Below, in pieces: positions 8,960 through 17,850 of a stretch of DNA of 64,000 bases; the stretch's first letter is position 1; every line of letters starts with the position of its first letter. The notes below the pieces were generated by a model. It ran no database searches and had not been told where the DNA came from. It saw only the letters and a program-made list of their open reading frames with translations. The stretch comes from an uncultured Aquitalea sp. (lineage in GTDB: Bacteria > Pseudomonadota > Gammaproteobacteria > Burkholderiales > Chromobacteriaceae), in assembly GCF_945957525.1 (NCBI RefSeq), contig NZ_CAMFLA010000006.1:124001-188000 (forward strand), given 5' to 3'. The position numbers were made by a program, and so were the translations under genes.

Positions 8960-9637
8960 TCACTCCTCCACGCCGGGCACGGCGAAAGCCGGCGCACTGT
9001 CGGGGGCTTGCGCCCGTGTGACGTAGTCTTGCATCTGCGGGCGATAGCGCCACCATAGCCGGCTGAGTTCCTCGATGGGCGCGCCATCGGTCCAGTCCAC
9101 CCGCAGGTCGGCCACCGGCCAGCTGAGCGCATCCACCAGTTTGAGACCCGCCGCGTGAATGGGGCCGGTTTCGCCGCCGGCGTCCACCGCCGCCTGCATG
9201 GCAAGCAACAGTCGATCCACCAGATGTCCACTGCTGTTTTCAAAGGCGGACACCATGCGCCCCGGTATCGATTCGCTATTGAGGATGTTGCCGGCGGCGG
9301 CGCAATCGCGCCCTTGGGCGGCGGCGTACAGGCCCAGTGCGCGCTCGCCGCTATACGTGGCGATGTCGCCCTCGGCCGGCACCAGCACCAGTTGGCGCCA
9401 GGCCAAATGGGGTTCTTCGCGCGCCAGCGCCACCAGCAGGGCATCGCCGCGCAGGCCGGCTTCCATCAGGTCCAGCGCCAGCGCCCCCAGCGCCGGGTTG
9501 GTGACGTTCTGACTCATCACCGCGCCCACGCCGGCGCGCGCGTGGCAGCAGCGGCTAGCCACGGCGATGCTGGACGAGGCGGCCGCCACGCCCAGCATGC
9601 CGGTCTTCGGGCAACGGGCCGCGATGGAAAAAGTCAT
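8960..9637 (-). CDS. DUF1028 family protein
   Basis: A 225-residue DUF1028 protein, recognised by the start MTFSIAARCPKTGMLGVAAA, the run RAGVGAVMSQNVTNP, and the later GNIL segment. The family is believed to have an Ntn-hydrolase-like fold, and its reaction is not established. The ATG at 9637 overlaps the RidA stop as ATGA, showing translational coupling. Genes of this family often sit beside RidA and amidohydrolases, so a hydrolytic step in the same pathway is plausible but unproven. Confidence 0.82.
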   Translation of the reverse strand: MTFSIAARCPKTGMLGVAAASSSIAVASRCCHARAGVGAVMSQNVTNPALGALALDLMEAGLRGDALLVALAREEPHLAWRQLVLVPAEGDIATYSGERALGLYAAAQGRDCAAAGNILNSESIPGRMVSAFENSSGHLVDRLLLAMQAAVDAGGETGPIHAAGLKLVDALSWPVADLRVDWTDGAPIEELSRLWWRYRPQMQDYVTRAQAPDSAPAFAVPGVEE

Positions 9638-10056
9638 GGCTGATATCCCTCCGGGATGACGGCGGTGATGTCGATTTCCACCAGCCACTCGGGCCGCGCC
9701 AGCGCCGACACCACCAGCCCGGTGGACACCGGGTACACCCCCTTGAGCCAGCGGCCCACCACTTGGTACACCGCTTCGCGATAGCGCGGGTCCACCAGGT
9801 AGATGACGATCTTGCAAACATGATCGAGGCTGCTGCCGGACTCCTCCAGCAGCATTTTGACGTTGGCCATGGCTTTTTCCGCCTGCGCGCTCACATCACC
9901 GATGCCGACGGATTCTCGGGTATCCAGATCCTGGCCGATCTGGCCGCGCAAAAAGACGATGTTGCCGGCCACGACTGCCTGGCACAGATCGTTGTTGAGA
10001 TTTTGTTCCGGGTAGGTTTCCTTGGTGTTGAACGGACGGATGCGCTTGTGAACCAT
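9634..10056 (-). CDS. RidA family enamine/imine deaminase
   Basis: A 140-residue RidA (YjgF/YER057c/UK114) family protein. Conserved features are FLRGQIGQD, the QAEKAMANVKMLLEE helix and the C-terminal ALARPEWLVEIDITAV. The Arg that normally contacts the substrate carboxylate lies in the SALARP segment. RidA proteins hydrolyse reactive enamine/imine intermediates to keto acids and ammonia. Here it probably clears an imine made by the monooxygenase encoded upstream. ATG at 10056 is preferred over GTG at 10065 because AAAGGTGAT lies at the right distance. Confidence 0.88.
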   Translation of the reverse strand: MVHKRIRPFNTKETYPEQNLNNDLCQAVVAGNIVFLRGQIGQDLDTRESVGIGDVSAQAEKAMANVKMLLEESGSSLDHVCKIVIYLVDPRYREAVYQVVGRWLKGVYPVSTGLVVSALARPEWLVEIDITAVIPEGYQP

Positions 10057-10131
10057 GGTGATCACCTTTTGTTTGATGGCTGTGTGTCGCTGGGCCGCCG
10101 CGGAGGACGGCCCGCCTTGTCTTGCCGTTGT

Positions 10132-11430
10132 TCAGGCTGTCTCGGGCGCCGTTTCGCGCTGACTGGCGGCGGCGCGCTGGCCGGCGTCCCGATAGGCCTG
10201 GTATTTGCGCTGGGTGGCGATATGGTCGGCTATGAATTTGGCGTCGTGCCACACGCCCCAGATAAAGCTGGAACCACGCCGCGACAGCCAGGGCAGGCCG
10301 AGGAAATACACCCCCGGCTCGCTGGAGACGCCGCGTTGATGACGGGGCTTGCCCTTGTCGTCGAAGGCGTCCACCTGCAACCAGCTGTAATCCACGGCAA
10401 AGCCGGTGGCCCAGATGATGGTGCTGATGCCGGCCTCCGCCAGATCCAGCTCCAGAATCGGATGCGCCACGCAGGCCGGGTCTGCCGGGATGTCGCGCGC
10501 CTCGGGCTCCGGCGGCAGGTCGAGACCGTTGCGCTCAATGTAGGCGTCGGCGGCGTCCAGCAAGGACAGGTAGTTTTCATCGCCGCGGGCGATGTTTTCC
10601 GCCAGATCGGACTGAAAGCGCATCACGCCCTTATCGCAACTCTGAGTCATGCCCACCAGCGTGACGCCTTGGTGCGCCAGCCGGCGGAAGTCCACCGTAT
10701 GGCCGCCGCGCGCACCGCTGACGGCAATGGTGACGTGTTCCCTGCCCGGTTTCATGGTTTGGGCGTCCCATTCGCCCAACACACCCAACCACCAGCAGAA
10801 GTCGCGCTGGCGATAGGCGCGCGGCGGGCGATCATGCGGGCCGACGGACAGGTACACCTTGCGGCAGGCGCGGTGCAGTTCGTCGGCAATCTGTACGCCG
10901 GAAGAACCGGAGCCCACCACCAGCACCGCGCCGGGCGGCAGTTGCGCCGGGTTGCGATAGTCGGCGGAATGCAGTTGGGTGATGGCGGGGCTGGCCGGCA
11001 CGATGGCCGGGATGATGGGGCGCTGGAAAGGCCCGGTAGCGGCCACCACGCGCTGCGCTTCGATCACGCCGGCCGAAGTTTCCACGGTGAACCCGGCACG
11101 GTCGGCGTTGCGCGTTACCTTGGTGACTTCCACGCCGGTGCGAACCGGCGCGTTGAACTTGCGGGCGTAGGCTTCCAGATAAGCCGCCACGCGTTCCTTG
11201 CCGGCGAAGGCGTCCTGGTCGACATCGTCAAAGTCAAGGCCAGGAAAGCGGTCGTGCCAGGCCGGGCCGTTGCACACCAGCGAATCCCAGCGCTGCGAAC
11301 GCCAGCGTTCGGCAATGCGGTTGCGCTCCAGCACCAGATGCGGCACATCCAGCCTGCTCAGATGCTCGCTCAAGGCGATGCCGGCCTGGCCGGCGCCGAT
11401 CACCAGCGTGTCGATCTTTTCCTTCTCCAT
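10132..11430 (-). CDS. Flavin-dependent monooxygenase (FMO/CzcO-like)
   Basis: A 432-residue flavoprotein with an N-terminal FAD-binding GAGQAG (about residues 12-17) and a second dinucleotide site GSGSSG near residue 175, followed by the ATGF segment near residue 345. This two-site layout is that of flavin-containing monooxygenases and CzcO-like oxidoreductases using NAD(P)H. The substrate is unknown. It is the first gene of the operon ending in argE and is divergent from a LysR regulator. The ATG at 11430 follows GGAGAG. A longer upstream frame would run through the operator region and is not supported. Confidence 0.85.
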   Translation of the reverse strand: MEKEKIDTLVIGAGQAGIALSEHLSRLDVPHLVLERNRIAERWRSQRWDSLVCNGPAWHDRFPGLDFDDVDQDAFAGKERVAAYLEAYARKFNAPVRTGVEVTKVTRNADRAGFTVETSAGVIEAQRVVAATGPFQRPIIPAIVPASPAITQLHSADYRNPAQLPPGAVLVVGSGSSGVQIADELHRACRKVYLSVGPHDRPPRAYRQRDFCWWLGVLGEWDAQTMKPGREHVTIAVSGARGGHTVDFRRLAHQGVTLVGMTQSCDKGVMRFQSDLAENIARGDENYLSLLDAADAYIERNGLDLPPEPEARDIPADPACVAHPILELDLAEAGISTIIWATGFAVDYSWLQVDAFDDKGKPRHQRGVSSEPGVYFLGLPWLSRRGSSFIWGVWHDAKFIADHIATQRKYQAYRDAGQRAAASQRETAPETA

Positions 11431-11589
11431 CGTTCTCTCCTCCCATGTGTGAGCCGCCGCGCGGCGCCCTTGTCTGGTGTGGCACAACGCTTGCGTGCGG
11501 ACGCCAAGGCAACGGCCTTGCGCCCGGAGCGCCGACTGGCGTCGGTGCTCCGCTTGACAACCGCAGTCTAGGGAGACAGTCTGAATACG

Positions 11590-11607
11590 GAAAATATATA
11601 AATTTTC
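11590..11607. promoter_or_regulatory. AT-rich palindrome, probable LysR operator
   Basis: GAAAAT-ATATAA-ATTTTC is an 18-base palindrome standing out from GC-rich DNA, 21 bases upstream of the LysR start and in the gap shared with the monooxygenase operon. This fits LysR autoregulation and control of the divergent operon. Confidence 0.6.
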
Positions 11608-11628
11608 TACATTGGATAAGGCAAAGTT

Positions 11629-12531
11629 ATGCAATACACGCTAAGACAGCTGGCCTACCTGGTGGCCGTGGCCGATCACGGCAGCGTCACCGCCGCCGCC
11701 AATGCGCTCTACACCTCACAGCCGGGCATTTCCAGCGCCATCTCCCAGTTGGAAGATCAATTCGGCCTGCAGTTTTTCATCCGCCATCACGCCAAGGGCG
11801 TGTCGCTGACGCCCGCGGGGCAAAGCTTTGTCGCCGCCGCGCGCAATCTGCTGGCCCATGCGGAAGAGCTCAGCCAGCACGCCACTGACCTCAGCCAGAG
11901 CCTGCGCGGCAAGCTGGAACTGGGCTGCTTCAGCACCATCGCGCCCATCTTCCTGCCGCGGCTGATGGCCCAGTTGCGCAGCGACTACCCGGACATCGCC
12001 GTGCAGCTGCGCGAGGGGGATACCGAGCAGCTGCAGCGCTCCTTGCTCAGCGGGGAAACCGAGCTGGCGCTGCTGTACGATCTTGACCTCTCGCCGCAAC
12101 TGTTCCGCCACAAGCTGCGCACGCAGCAACCCTACGCCGTGCTGCCGGCCAATCACCCGCTAGCCCGCGCCGGCGCGGTATCGCTGATCGATCTGGCCGA
12201 AGAACCGATGGTGCTGCTGGACCTGCCGCACAGCCGCGAATACTTCCTCTCGGTGTTTCGCCAGCACGGGCTGGAAGCGCGAGTGGCGCACCGCACCGTC
12301 AGCTTCGAGATGGCGCGCGGACTGGTGGCCGCCGGCTGCGGCTTCGCCCTGCTGCACCTCAAGCCCAACACGGCGGTGAGTTATGCCGGCGACCCGCTGG
12401 TGTATCTGCCGATAGTGGAAGACGTGCCCTCGCTGGACATCGTGCTGGCCTGGCCGGCGGAGCTGCGTCTGACGCGCCGCGCCGAAGCCTTTGTCACACT
12501 GTGCGAGCGCGGCATGGGCTTGTTGGGATGA
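11629..12531 (+). CDS. LysR-family transcriptional regulator
   Basis: A 300-residue LysR regulator with the N-terminal winged helix-turn-helix (LRQLAYLVAVADHGSVTAAA then SQPGISSAISQLEDQFG) and a C-terminal periplasmic-binding-like effector domain. It is divergent from the monooxygenase-RidA-DUF1028-ArgE operon, with an 18-base palindrome between them, so it most likely regulates that operon in response to a pathway intermediate. It may also act on the binding-protein gene 381 bases downstream, but nothing in the sequence proves this. Confidence 0.92.
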   Translation: MQYTLRQLAYLVAVADHGSVTAAANALYTSQPGISSAISQLEDQFGLQFFIRHHAKGVSLTPAGQSFVAAARNLLAHAEELSQHATDLSQSLRGKLELGCFSTIAPIFLPRLMAQLRSDYPDIAVQLREGDTEQLQRSLLSGETELALLYDLDLSPQLFRHKLRTQQPYAVLPANHPLARAGAVSLIDLAEEPMVLLDLPHSREYFLSVFRQHGLEARVAHRTVSFEMARGLVAAGCGFALLHLKPNTAVSYAGDPLVYLPIVEDVPSLDIVLAWPAELRLTRRAEAFVTLCERGMGLLG

Positions 12532-12741
12532 AAGCAGCCGACAAGCATCAGTTTCACGGCTGAAACAAGGCGCACCGACACAAGCGGCCCACAAGGAAAG
12601 GCAAGAGGGCGCGATGCAGCATCAAAGATTTGTCGGCCGCGCCAAAGCTTGAGAAACGCGCAAACGCCTGCACACTGCGCCAAGAGACGCGGCAGGCGCG
12701 CCGCGATGGCGCTGGATCGGAAATAACGATGCACTGCAAAG

Positions 12742-12758
12742 GGTAAAGCTATTTTACC
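12742..12758. promoter_or_regulatory. Palindrome upstream of binding-protein gene
   Basis: GGTAAA and TTTACC face each other across 5 bases, about 155 bases before the solute-binding gene. It could be an operator. Nothing else was recognised in the 381-base gap 12532-12912. Confidence 0.35.
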
Positions 12759-12912
12759 TGCGGTGCGGACAGTCCCTACAGTGGGCTGGCGCCGCGCATG
12801 CGTCGCAGACCGCATCCGCCGGGCGTGCCGGGACTGAGCGCCTCCGCCGCCCGCAGTCCGGGTGAGTGGTCTGCGGCCGGGCGGCCCTACCCACCCGAAC
12901 CGGAGAAACGCC

Positions 12913-13953
12913 ATGTCCACCACTCGCCTCACCTGCCTGTTCGCCTCACTGGGGGCGCTTGCCGCCTTGCCGGCCATGTCGGCCGAACTCACTGTGATTT
13001 CCTTTGGCGGCGCCAACAAGGACGCCCAGCAAAAAGCCTATTACCAACCATTTTCCGCCAGCAGCGGCATCAAGGTGGTGGCAGGCGATTACAACGGCGA
13101 AATGGCCAAGCTGCGAGCCATGGTGGACAGCAAGCATGTGAGCTGGGACGTGCTGGACGTGGAATCGCCCGAACTGACGCGCGGCTGTGACGAAGGCCTG
13201 TTCGAGAAGCTGGACTACCGCCGTATTGCCAACAAGAACGACTTGCTGCCCGGCGCGGCGCAGGAGTGCGGCGTTGCCGCCTACGTGTGGAGCACGGTGC
13301 TGGCGTATAACGCCGACAAGGTCAAACAAGCGCCCGCCTCCTGGGCCGACTTCTGGGATGTGCAACGTTTTCCCGGCAAACGAGGTTTGCGCAAGGGCGC
13401 CAAATACACGCTGGAAATTGCCCTGCTGGCCGACGGCGTCAACCCGGCTGAAGTCTACAAGGCGCTGTCCACCCCGACTGGCGTCAGCCGCGCTTTTGCC
13501 AAGCTGGACAAGCTCAAGCCCTATATCCAGTGGTGGGAGGCCGGCGCGCAGCCGGCGCAGTATCTGGCCTCCGGCGATGTGGCCATGACCTCGGCCTACA
13601 ATGGCCGCATCAGCGCCGCGCAGAACGAAGGCGCCAAATCGCTGCGTATGGTGTGGAAAGGCAATATTTACGATTACGACTACTGGACCATTCCCAAAGG
13701 CAGCCCCAACGCCGACGCCGCGTACAAATTCCTCGCCTTTGCCGCCCGCCCGCAGGCCCAGGCCCAGTATGTGAAAGGCATCAGCTACGGCGTCAGCAAC
13801 AAGGCCGCCTCGCGACTGATTCCCGCCGCCACGCTGGCCAACCTGCCCACCGCGCCCAACAATATCCGCGATGGCCTGGCTATAGACAGCAACTTCTGGG
13901 TGGACCACGGCGAAAGTCTGGAGCAACGCTTCAACGCCTGGGCCGCCCGTTAA
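12913..13953 (+). CDS. ABC transporter substrate-binding protein, PotD/PotF-type
   Basis: A 346-residue periplasmic solute-binding protein with a signal peptide cut at about MSA-AE (residue 21). The mature start LTVISFGGANKDAQQKAY, the segment WDVLDVESPEL and NIYDYDYWTIPKGSPNAD place it in the polyamine/opine-type family (extracellular solute-binding family 1/8). The ligand is not certain: polyamine, or an amine product linked to the neighbouring monooxygenase operon. The ATG is at 12913, with GGAG 8 bases upstream. No permease or ATPase genes follow. A hairpin terminator lies 23 bases after the stop. Confidence 0.85.
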   Translation: MSTTRLTCLFASLGALAALPAMSAELTVISFGGANKDAQQKAYYQPFSASSGIKVVAGDYNGEMAKLRAMVDSKHVSWDVLDVESPELTRGCDEGLFEKLDYRRIANKNDLLPGAAQECGVAAYVWSTVLAYNADKVKQAPASWADFWDVQRFPGKRGLRKGAKYTLEIALLADGVNPAEVYKALSTPTGVSRAFAKLDKLKPYIQWWEAGAQPAQYLASGDVAMTSAYNGRISAAQNEGAKSLRMVWKGNIYDYDYWTIPKGSPNADAAYKFLAFAARPQAQAQYVKGISYGVSNKAASRLIPAATLANLPTAPNNIRDGLAIDSNFWVDHGESLEQRFNAWAAR

Positions 13954-13976
13954 GCCGGCCCACTCTGCCCCCCTGC

Positions 13977-13998
13977 AAGGCGCGTCAAGCGCCTTTTT
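13977..13998 (+). terminator. Intrinsic terminator
   Basis: AAGGCGC-GTCAA-GCGCCTT followed by further T, 23 bases after the solute-binding protein stop. Confidence 0.75.
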
Positions 13999-14140
13999 CA
14001 CCCCCGCCCGCAATGCCTCTGCGCCTGTGCTACGCCTCCTTTGGTCTGCACCACACCAGCTGCGCAGCCCGCGCCCCTGCGCCTGGGCCAAGGTTTCAAC
14101 AAGGTATTGCGCGCGGCTTTTAGAGTGGCTGGCAAAATTC

Positions 14141-14175
14141 CTGATGCTGCGTTGCGCCTGCTTGCCGTACTCAAG
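14141..14175 (+). repeat. Intergenic repeat, copy B (divergent)
   Basis: CTGCGTTGCGCC followed by CTTGCCGTACTCAAGTACTG resembles the first block of the repeat at 4112 and 49711. It is the only copy not placed directly after a stop codon. It lies in the 525-base gap 13954-14478, which otherwise holds only the terminator at 13977 and the 11-mer at 14277. Confidence 0.4.
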
Positions 14176-14276
14176 TACTGACTACGCCGACGCGCCTTGC
14201 CTCTGCCGTGATACTGATTTTTGTTAGCCGCTCTTATCAAGGACTGATGCGGTCGTATTTCCCGACAAGTGAAGAT

Positions 14277-14287
14277 CTTCGGCCAAC
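14277..14287 (+). repeat. CTTCGGCCAAC motif upstream of c-di-GMP gene
   Basis: Exact copy about 190 bases before the preferred start of the globin-containing GGDEF/EAL gene. It would be coding only if a GTG start at 14269 were used. Confidence 0.65.
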
Positions 14288-14478
14288 CCGGCGGATGCGG
14301 GCCACCCTTGCGCCATCAGACCTTTCGCACCACATCAGGCGTCTTGTCCGGGTCAATGCATCGAATCCCCCCAATCCTGTGTACACTTGCGGCTGAGAAC
14401 AATCAGATCATTCCAGCGGGCAAGCACGACCAGCAGGCCGGCTTGTCCGCCAAGCGCGCGGCAGCCAGACAGAACAGC

Positions 14479-17400
14479 ATGACAGTCCCCGATTTCCAGC
14501 TGGCCTTGCGCCAAACCGCGCAAGCCTTGGCCATCCTCGACCAACACGGCATGGTCCGCTACGTCAATCCGGCGTTCAGCGCCATGTTCGGCTACGCGGA
14601 AGCCGACATCCTCGGTCGCCACATCAGCGTCATCGCCCCCTCCGGCATGGACGACATCGCCTCGCATCAGGCTGTCATCGCCGCCGCCAGCCCCACGCGC
14701 CCCTTCCAGGGCGAGGTGAAACGTATCGCCCAGGGCGGCCAGACGCTGGGCGTCGCGCTCAGTTGCAGCGTGATGACCGACGACGACGGCGATATCGGCG
14801 GCTATGTGCTGACCTATACCGACATGGCCGACCGCCAAGCCATTGAAGAGGCCTTGCAACAAGCCAACGAGCGGCTGTCGCTGGCGCTGGACGCCTCGCA
14901 ACTGTCGCTGTGGGACGTGGACATTCCCCGCGATGTGGTACGGCTGGACGCACGCTGGCTGCGCATGCTGGGCCACCCGCCGCGCGAGGCGGAGCTCAAC
15001 AGCCAAACCTTGCTGTCCGGCGTGCATCCCGATGACTTCGCCGCGGTCAGCCGCGCCACCATTGCCATGCTGCGCGGCGAATCCCCCCGCTTTCGCGAGG
15101 AATTCCGCTATCGCAACGCCGAAGGCGGCTGGAACTGGATACGCAGCACCGGCAAGGTGGTGGCGCGCGATCACAATGGCCGCGCCTTGCGCGCCATCGG
15201 CACCAACCAGGACGTCACCGAACACAAGCGGCAGGAAGAACAGATCATCAGTGCCGCCCATTACGACTGGCTCACCGGTTTGCCCAACCGCTTCTCGCTG
15301 ACCCGTCATCTGGACGGCGCGCTGGCCCGCGCTCAGCGCCACCAGAGCATGGTGGCGGTATGCATGATCGATCTGGACGACTTCAAGCCGGTCAACGATA
15401 CCTGGGGCCATGAAACCGGCGACATCCTGCTGCAACTGTTCGCCCGCCGCCTGCAAGACCTGCTGCGCCGCTCCGACTTCGTCGCCCGCCTGGGCGGCGA
15501 CGAGTTTCTGGTGGTGATCGAAGATCTGGAAGAAACCGGTTTGCTCAACAAGCTGTCCGCCACCCTGAACAAGCTGCACCAGGCGGTGGAGTCGCCCTTC
15601 GCGCTGGGTGCGGGCAACGAGGCCGAAGTGGGCATGACCGTGGGTGTGGCGCTGTTTCCGCACGATGGCGCGGATGCCGATGCGCTGATGCGGCAGGCCG
15701 ACGTCGCCATGTATCAGGCCAAACAGCATAAATCTTCACGCCGCGTCTGGTGGCGCATGGCTGCGGACGAAACCGAATACCACGCCGAAGAGGCCGGCAG
15801 TTTCGAGGTATACGGCGAAGAAGCCGCCAGGCTGCTGCAAAAGGCGTCGAAGGTGGTGAACGCCGCCATCGAGCACTACATCGCTCATTTTTATGATCTG
15901 GACGGTGCACCGGAAGATTACCTGCGCATTTTGCGCAACCTCAGCCCCGCCAATGTCGAGGGCCTGAAGCCGCTGCATCGCAACTTCATCCAGCGTCTGC
16001 TCACCACCGACGCCGATGCCGCCACCATTCATGCGGAAAGCTTGCGGCTGGGCAAGGTACATGGTCTGGTGGGCGTCACGCCCGCCATGCTGGTCCAAAG
16101 CGTGGAGCTGTTCCGTCATCAGTTCAGCCAGCAACTCAACCAGACCCTGCTGCCGGCCAGCCAGCGCTATCGCTTGCTGGAAATCGTCGACAGCCGCCTG
16201 CAAAACCAGCTGCATGGCCAGCTCAAGGCCGCCGCCCAGGTGCAGAGCGACTATCTGGAAGTGATCTCCCACCCCATGCCGCATCAAGGGACGCTGTGGG
16301 CGGATGCGGTGAACAGCGAACTGGACTTGCTGGGCAAGCTGCCCGGCGTACAGGCCGTTCTACTGATGCGACTGATGTCCAACGGCGTGTTCGTCCCGGA
16401 AAACAGCCGTGGCCCCAAAGGCGAAATCGTCGCCAACATCCTGCAAACGCCAGGCAAGGAATCGGTGGTGGATCCCACCTCGCCGCGCGGACAAGGCCTG
16501 AGCGCCGTGGCCTGGCGCACCGGTAATATCTGCAGCGTGGCCGCCTATGGCCACGACCCGCGTTACGCCAGTTGGTACAGCCAAGCCGAGGACTATCGCA
16601 TCCGCTCAACCATGAGCGTGCCGGTACGCAACCCGGAGGGCCTGACCGTAGCGGTCATCAGCTTCTTCGGCGCCTACCCCAATCAATTCGAATCCAATGC
16701 GATGCGACAATTTGCCCAGGGCCTGCAGCATCGCTGGGAGCTGATTCTCACCGCCTGCACCAAGCCGGCCGCCGCCATCCAGCAGAACCTGGCCATCGCC
16801 CTGCGCGAACGTCTGTTTGCCGGCGGATTGGAGATGTTCCTGCAACCGGTGGTGGACCTGCGCAGCGGCAAGACCGTGAAGGTGGAGGCGCTGGCGCGGC
16901 TGCGCCAGGACAACGGCGACATCGTCGGCCCCGGCGTGTTCTTGCCCCTGCTGGGCGACGCCGACATGGATCACTTGTTCCGGCTGGGGCTGGACAAGGC
17001 CCTTGGCCAGTTGCAAGCCTTTGAACGACAAGGGCTGGCGATAGACGTCTCGCTCAACATCGCGCCAGCCACCTTGCTGGACGACAACTGCGCCAGTTGG
17101 GTGGATGACGCGCTGAGGCAGCATGGCGTCGATCCTCGCCGGCTCAGCCTGGAGTTGCTGGAAACGGAAGACATTCCGCCGCAGGCGCAAGACAGGGCGA
17201 TCGAACGCTTGCGCCGCACCGGCATCAAGCTGGCGATGGACGACCTGGGCTCCGGCTACAGCAGCCTGCAACGACTGAGCTCGCAGCCCTTCGACTGCAT
17301 CAAGGTGGATCAGGGCCTGACGCTGAATTTGCGCAAGAATCCGCTGCCCAGCCTGGCGCTGATCCGGGCCATCCTGCAACTGGGCCGCGATCTGGAACGG

Positions 17401-17787
17401 CAAGTGGTGGTGGAAGGGCTGGAAGACGCGGGCATGCTGGAGGCTGCCATGATTCTCGGGGCCGACCTTGGCCAGGGCTATTGTCTGGCAAAACCGATGG
17501 AGGCTTCCCGCTTTGTGGCGTGGCAGGCGGGCTTTCAGCCGCCGGCCCACCGGGATCGCATCACTACCTATCTGGGTGCGCTGGCGCAGCATTGGCTCTA
17601 TACCCAGCCCTCGCACACCGAGGCCCGGCCAGAGCCGCAGCACTGTCCGCTGCAAGCCTTTCTCGCCAAGCGCCCACCACCGGCTTGGCAAGACCCCGGC
17701 CCGGACGCTGCTCCGGCCGATCAGGCCAGCCAGCGGCTTACCGCGTGGCTGGCGGAGCAAGCCTGCGCCGAACGGCTCTCAAGCTGA
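14479..17787 (+). CDS. PAS-PAS-GGDEF-globin-GAF-EAL c-di-GMP protein
   Basis: About 1102 residues. In order: PAS (about 10-115), second PAS/PAC (about 125-250), GGDEF (about 255-420), a globin-like sensor (about 445-600), a GAF-like region (about 620-760) and EAL (about 775-1020). The GGDEF motif is intact (RLGGDEF, near 339) with an RRSD inhibitory site five residues before it. The EAL domain keeps VEALAR, DDLGSGYSS and the KVD motif, so both synthesis and breakdown of c-di-GMP look possible. The middle domain has LGKVHGLVGV, with His near residue 528 at the proximal-haem position of globin-coupled sensors. The ATG at 14479 is chosen because the PAS fold starts directly after it; starts at 14356 or 14269 remain possible. 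Confidence 0.85.
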   Translation: MTVPDFQLALRQTAQALAILDQHGMVRYVNPAFSAMFGYAEADILGRHISVIAPSGMDDIASHQAVIAAASPTRPFQGEVKRIAQGGQTLGVALSCSVMTDDDGDIGGYVLTYTDMADRQAIEEALQQANERLSLALDASQLSLWDVDIPRDVVRLDARWLRMLGHPPREAELNSQTLLSGVHPDDFAAVSRATIAMLRGESPRFREEFRYRNAEGGWNWIRSTGKVVARDHNGRALRAIGTNQDVTEHKRQEEQIISAAHYDWLTGLPNRFSLTRHLDGALARAQRHQSMVAVCMIDLDDFKPVNDTWGHETGDILLQLFARRLQDLLRRSDFVARLGGDEFLVVIEDLEETGLLNKLSATLNKLHQAVESPFALGAGNEAEVGMTVGVALFPHDGADADALMRQADVAMYQAKQHKSSRRVWWRMAADETEYHAEEAGSFEVYGEEAARLLQKASKVVNAAIEHYIAHFYDLDGAPEDYLRILRNLSPANVEGLKPLHRNFIQRLLTTDADAATIHAESLRLGKVHGLVGVTPAMLVQSVELFRHQFSQQLNQTLLPASQRYRLLEIVDSRLQNQLHGQLKAAAQVQSDYLEVISHPMPHQGTLWADAVNSELDLLGKLPGVQAVLLMRLMSNGVFVPENSRGPKGEIVANILQTPGKESVVDPTSPRGQGLSAVAWRTGNICSVAAYGHDPRYASWYSQAEDYRIRSTMSVPVRNPEGLTVAVISFFGAYPNQFESNAMRQFAQGLQHRWELILTACTKPAAAIQQNLAIALRERLFAGGLEMFLQPVVDLRSGKTVKVEALARLRQDNGDIVGPGVFLPLLGDADMDHLFRLGLDKALGQLQAFERQGLAIDVSLNIAPATLLDDNCASWVDDALRQHGVDPRRLSLELLETEDIPPQAQDRAIERLRRTGIKLAMDDLGSGYSSLQRLSSQPFDCIKVDQGLTLNLRKNPLPSLALIRAILQLGRDLERQVVVEGLEDAGMLEAAMILGADLGQGYCLAKPMEASRFVAWQAGFQPPAHRDRITTYLGALAQHWLYTQPSHTEARPEPQHCPLQAFLAKRPPPAWQDPGPDAAPADQASQRLTAWLAEQACAERLSS

Positions 17788-17802
17788 CGGTTTGCCGCTG
17801 CC

Positions 17803-17813
17803 CTTCGGCCAAC
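17803..17813 (+). repeat. CTTCGGCCAAC motif between convergent genes
   Basis: Exact copy in the 63-base gap between the c-di-GMP gene and the SulP gene. Its extension CTTCGGCCAACCTTGCCGGC is shared base for base with the copy at 20237. Confidence 0.7.
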
Positions 17814-17850
17814 CTTGCCGGCACGGGCGCGCGGCGGGCAGCCAAGACGG

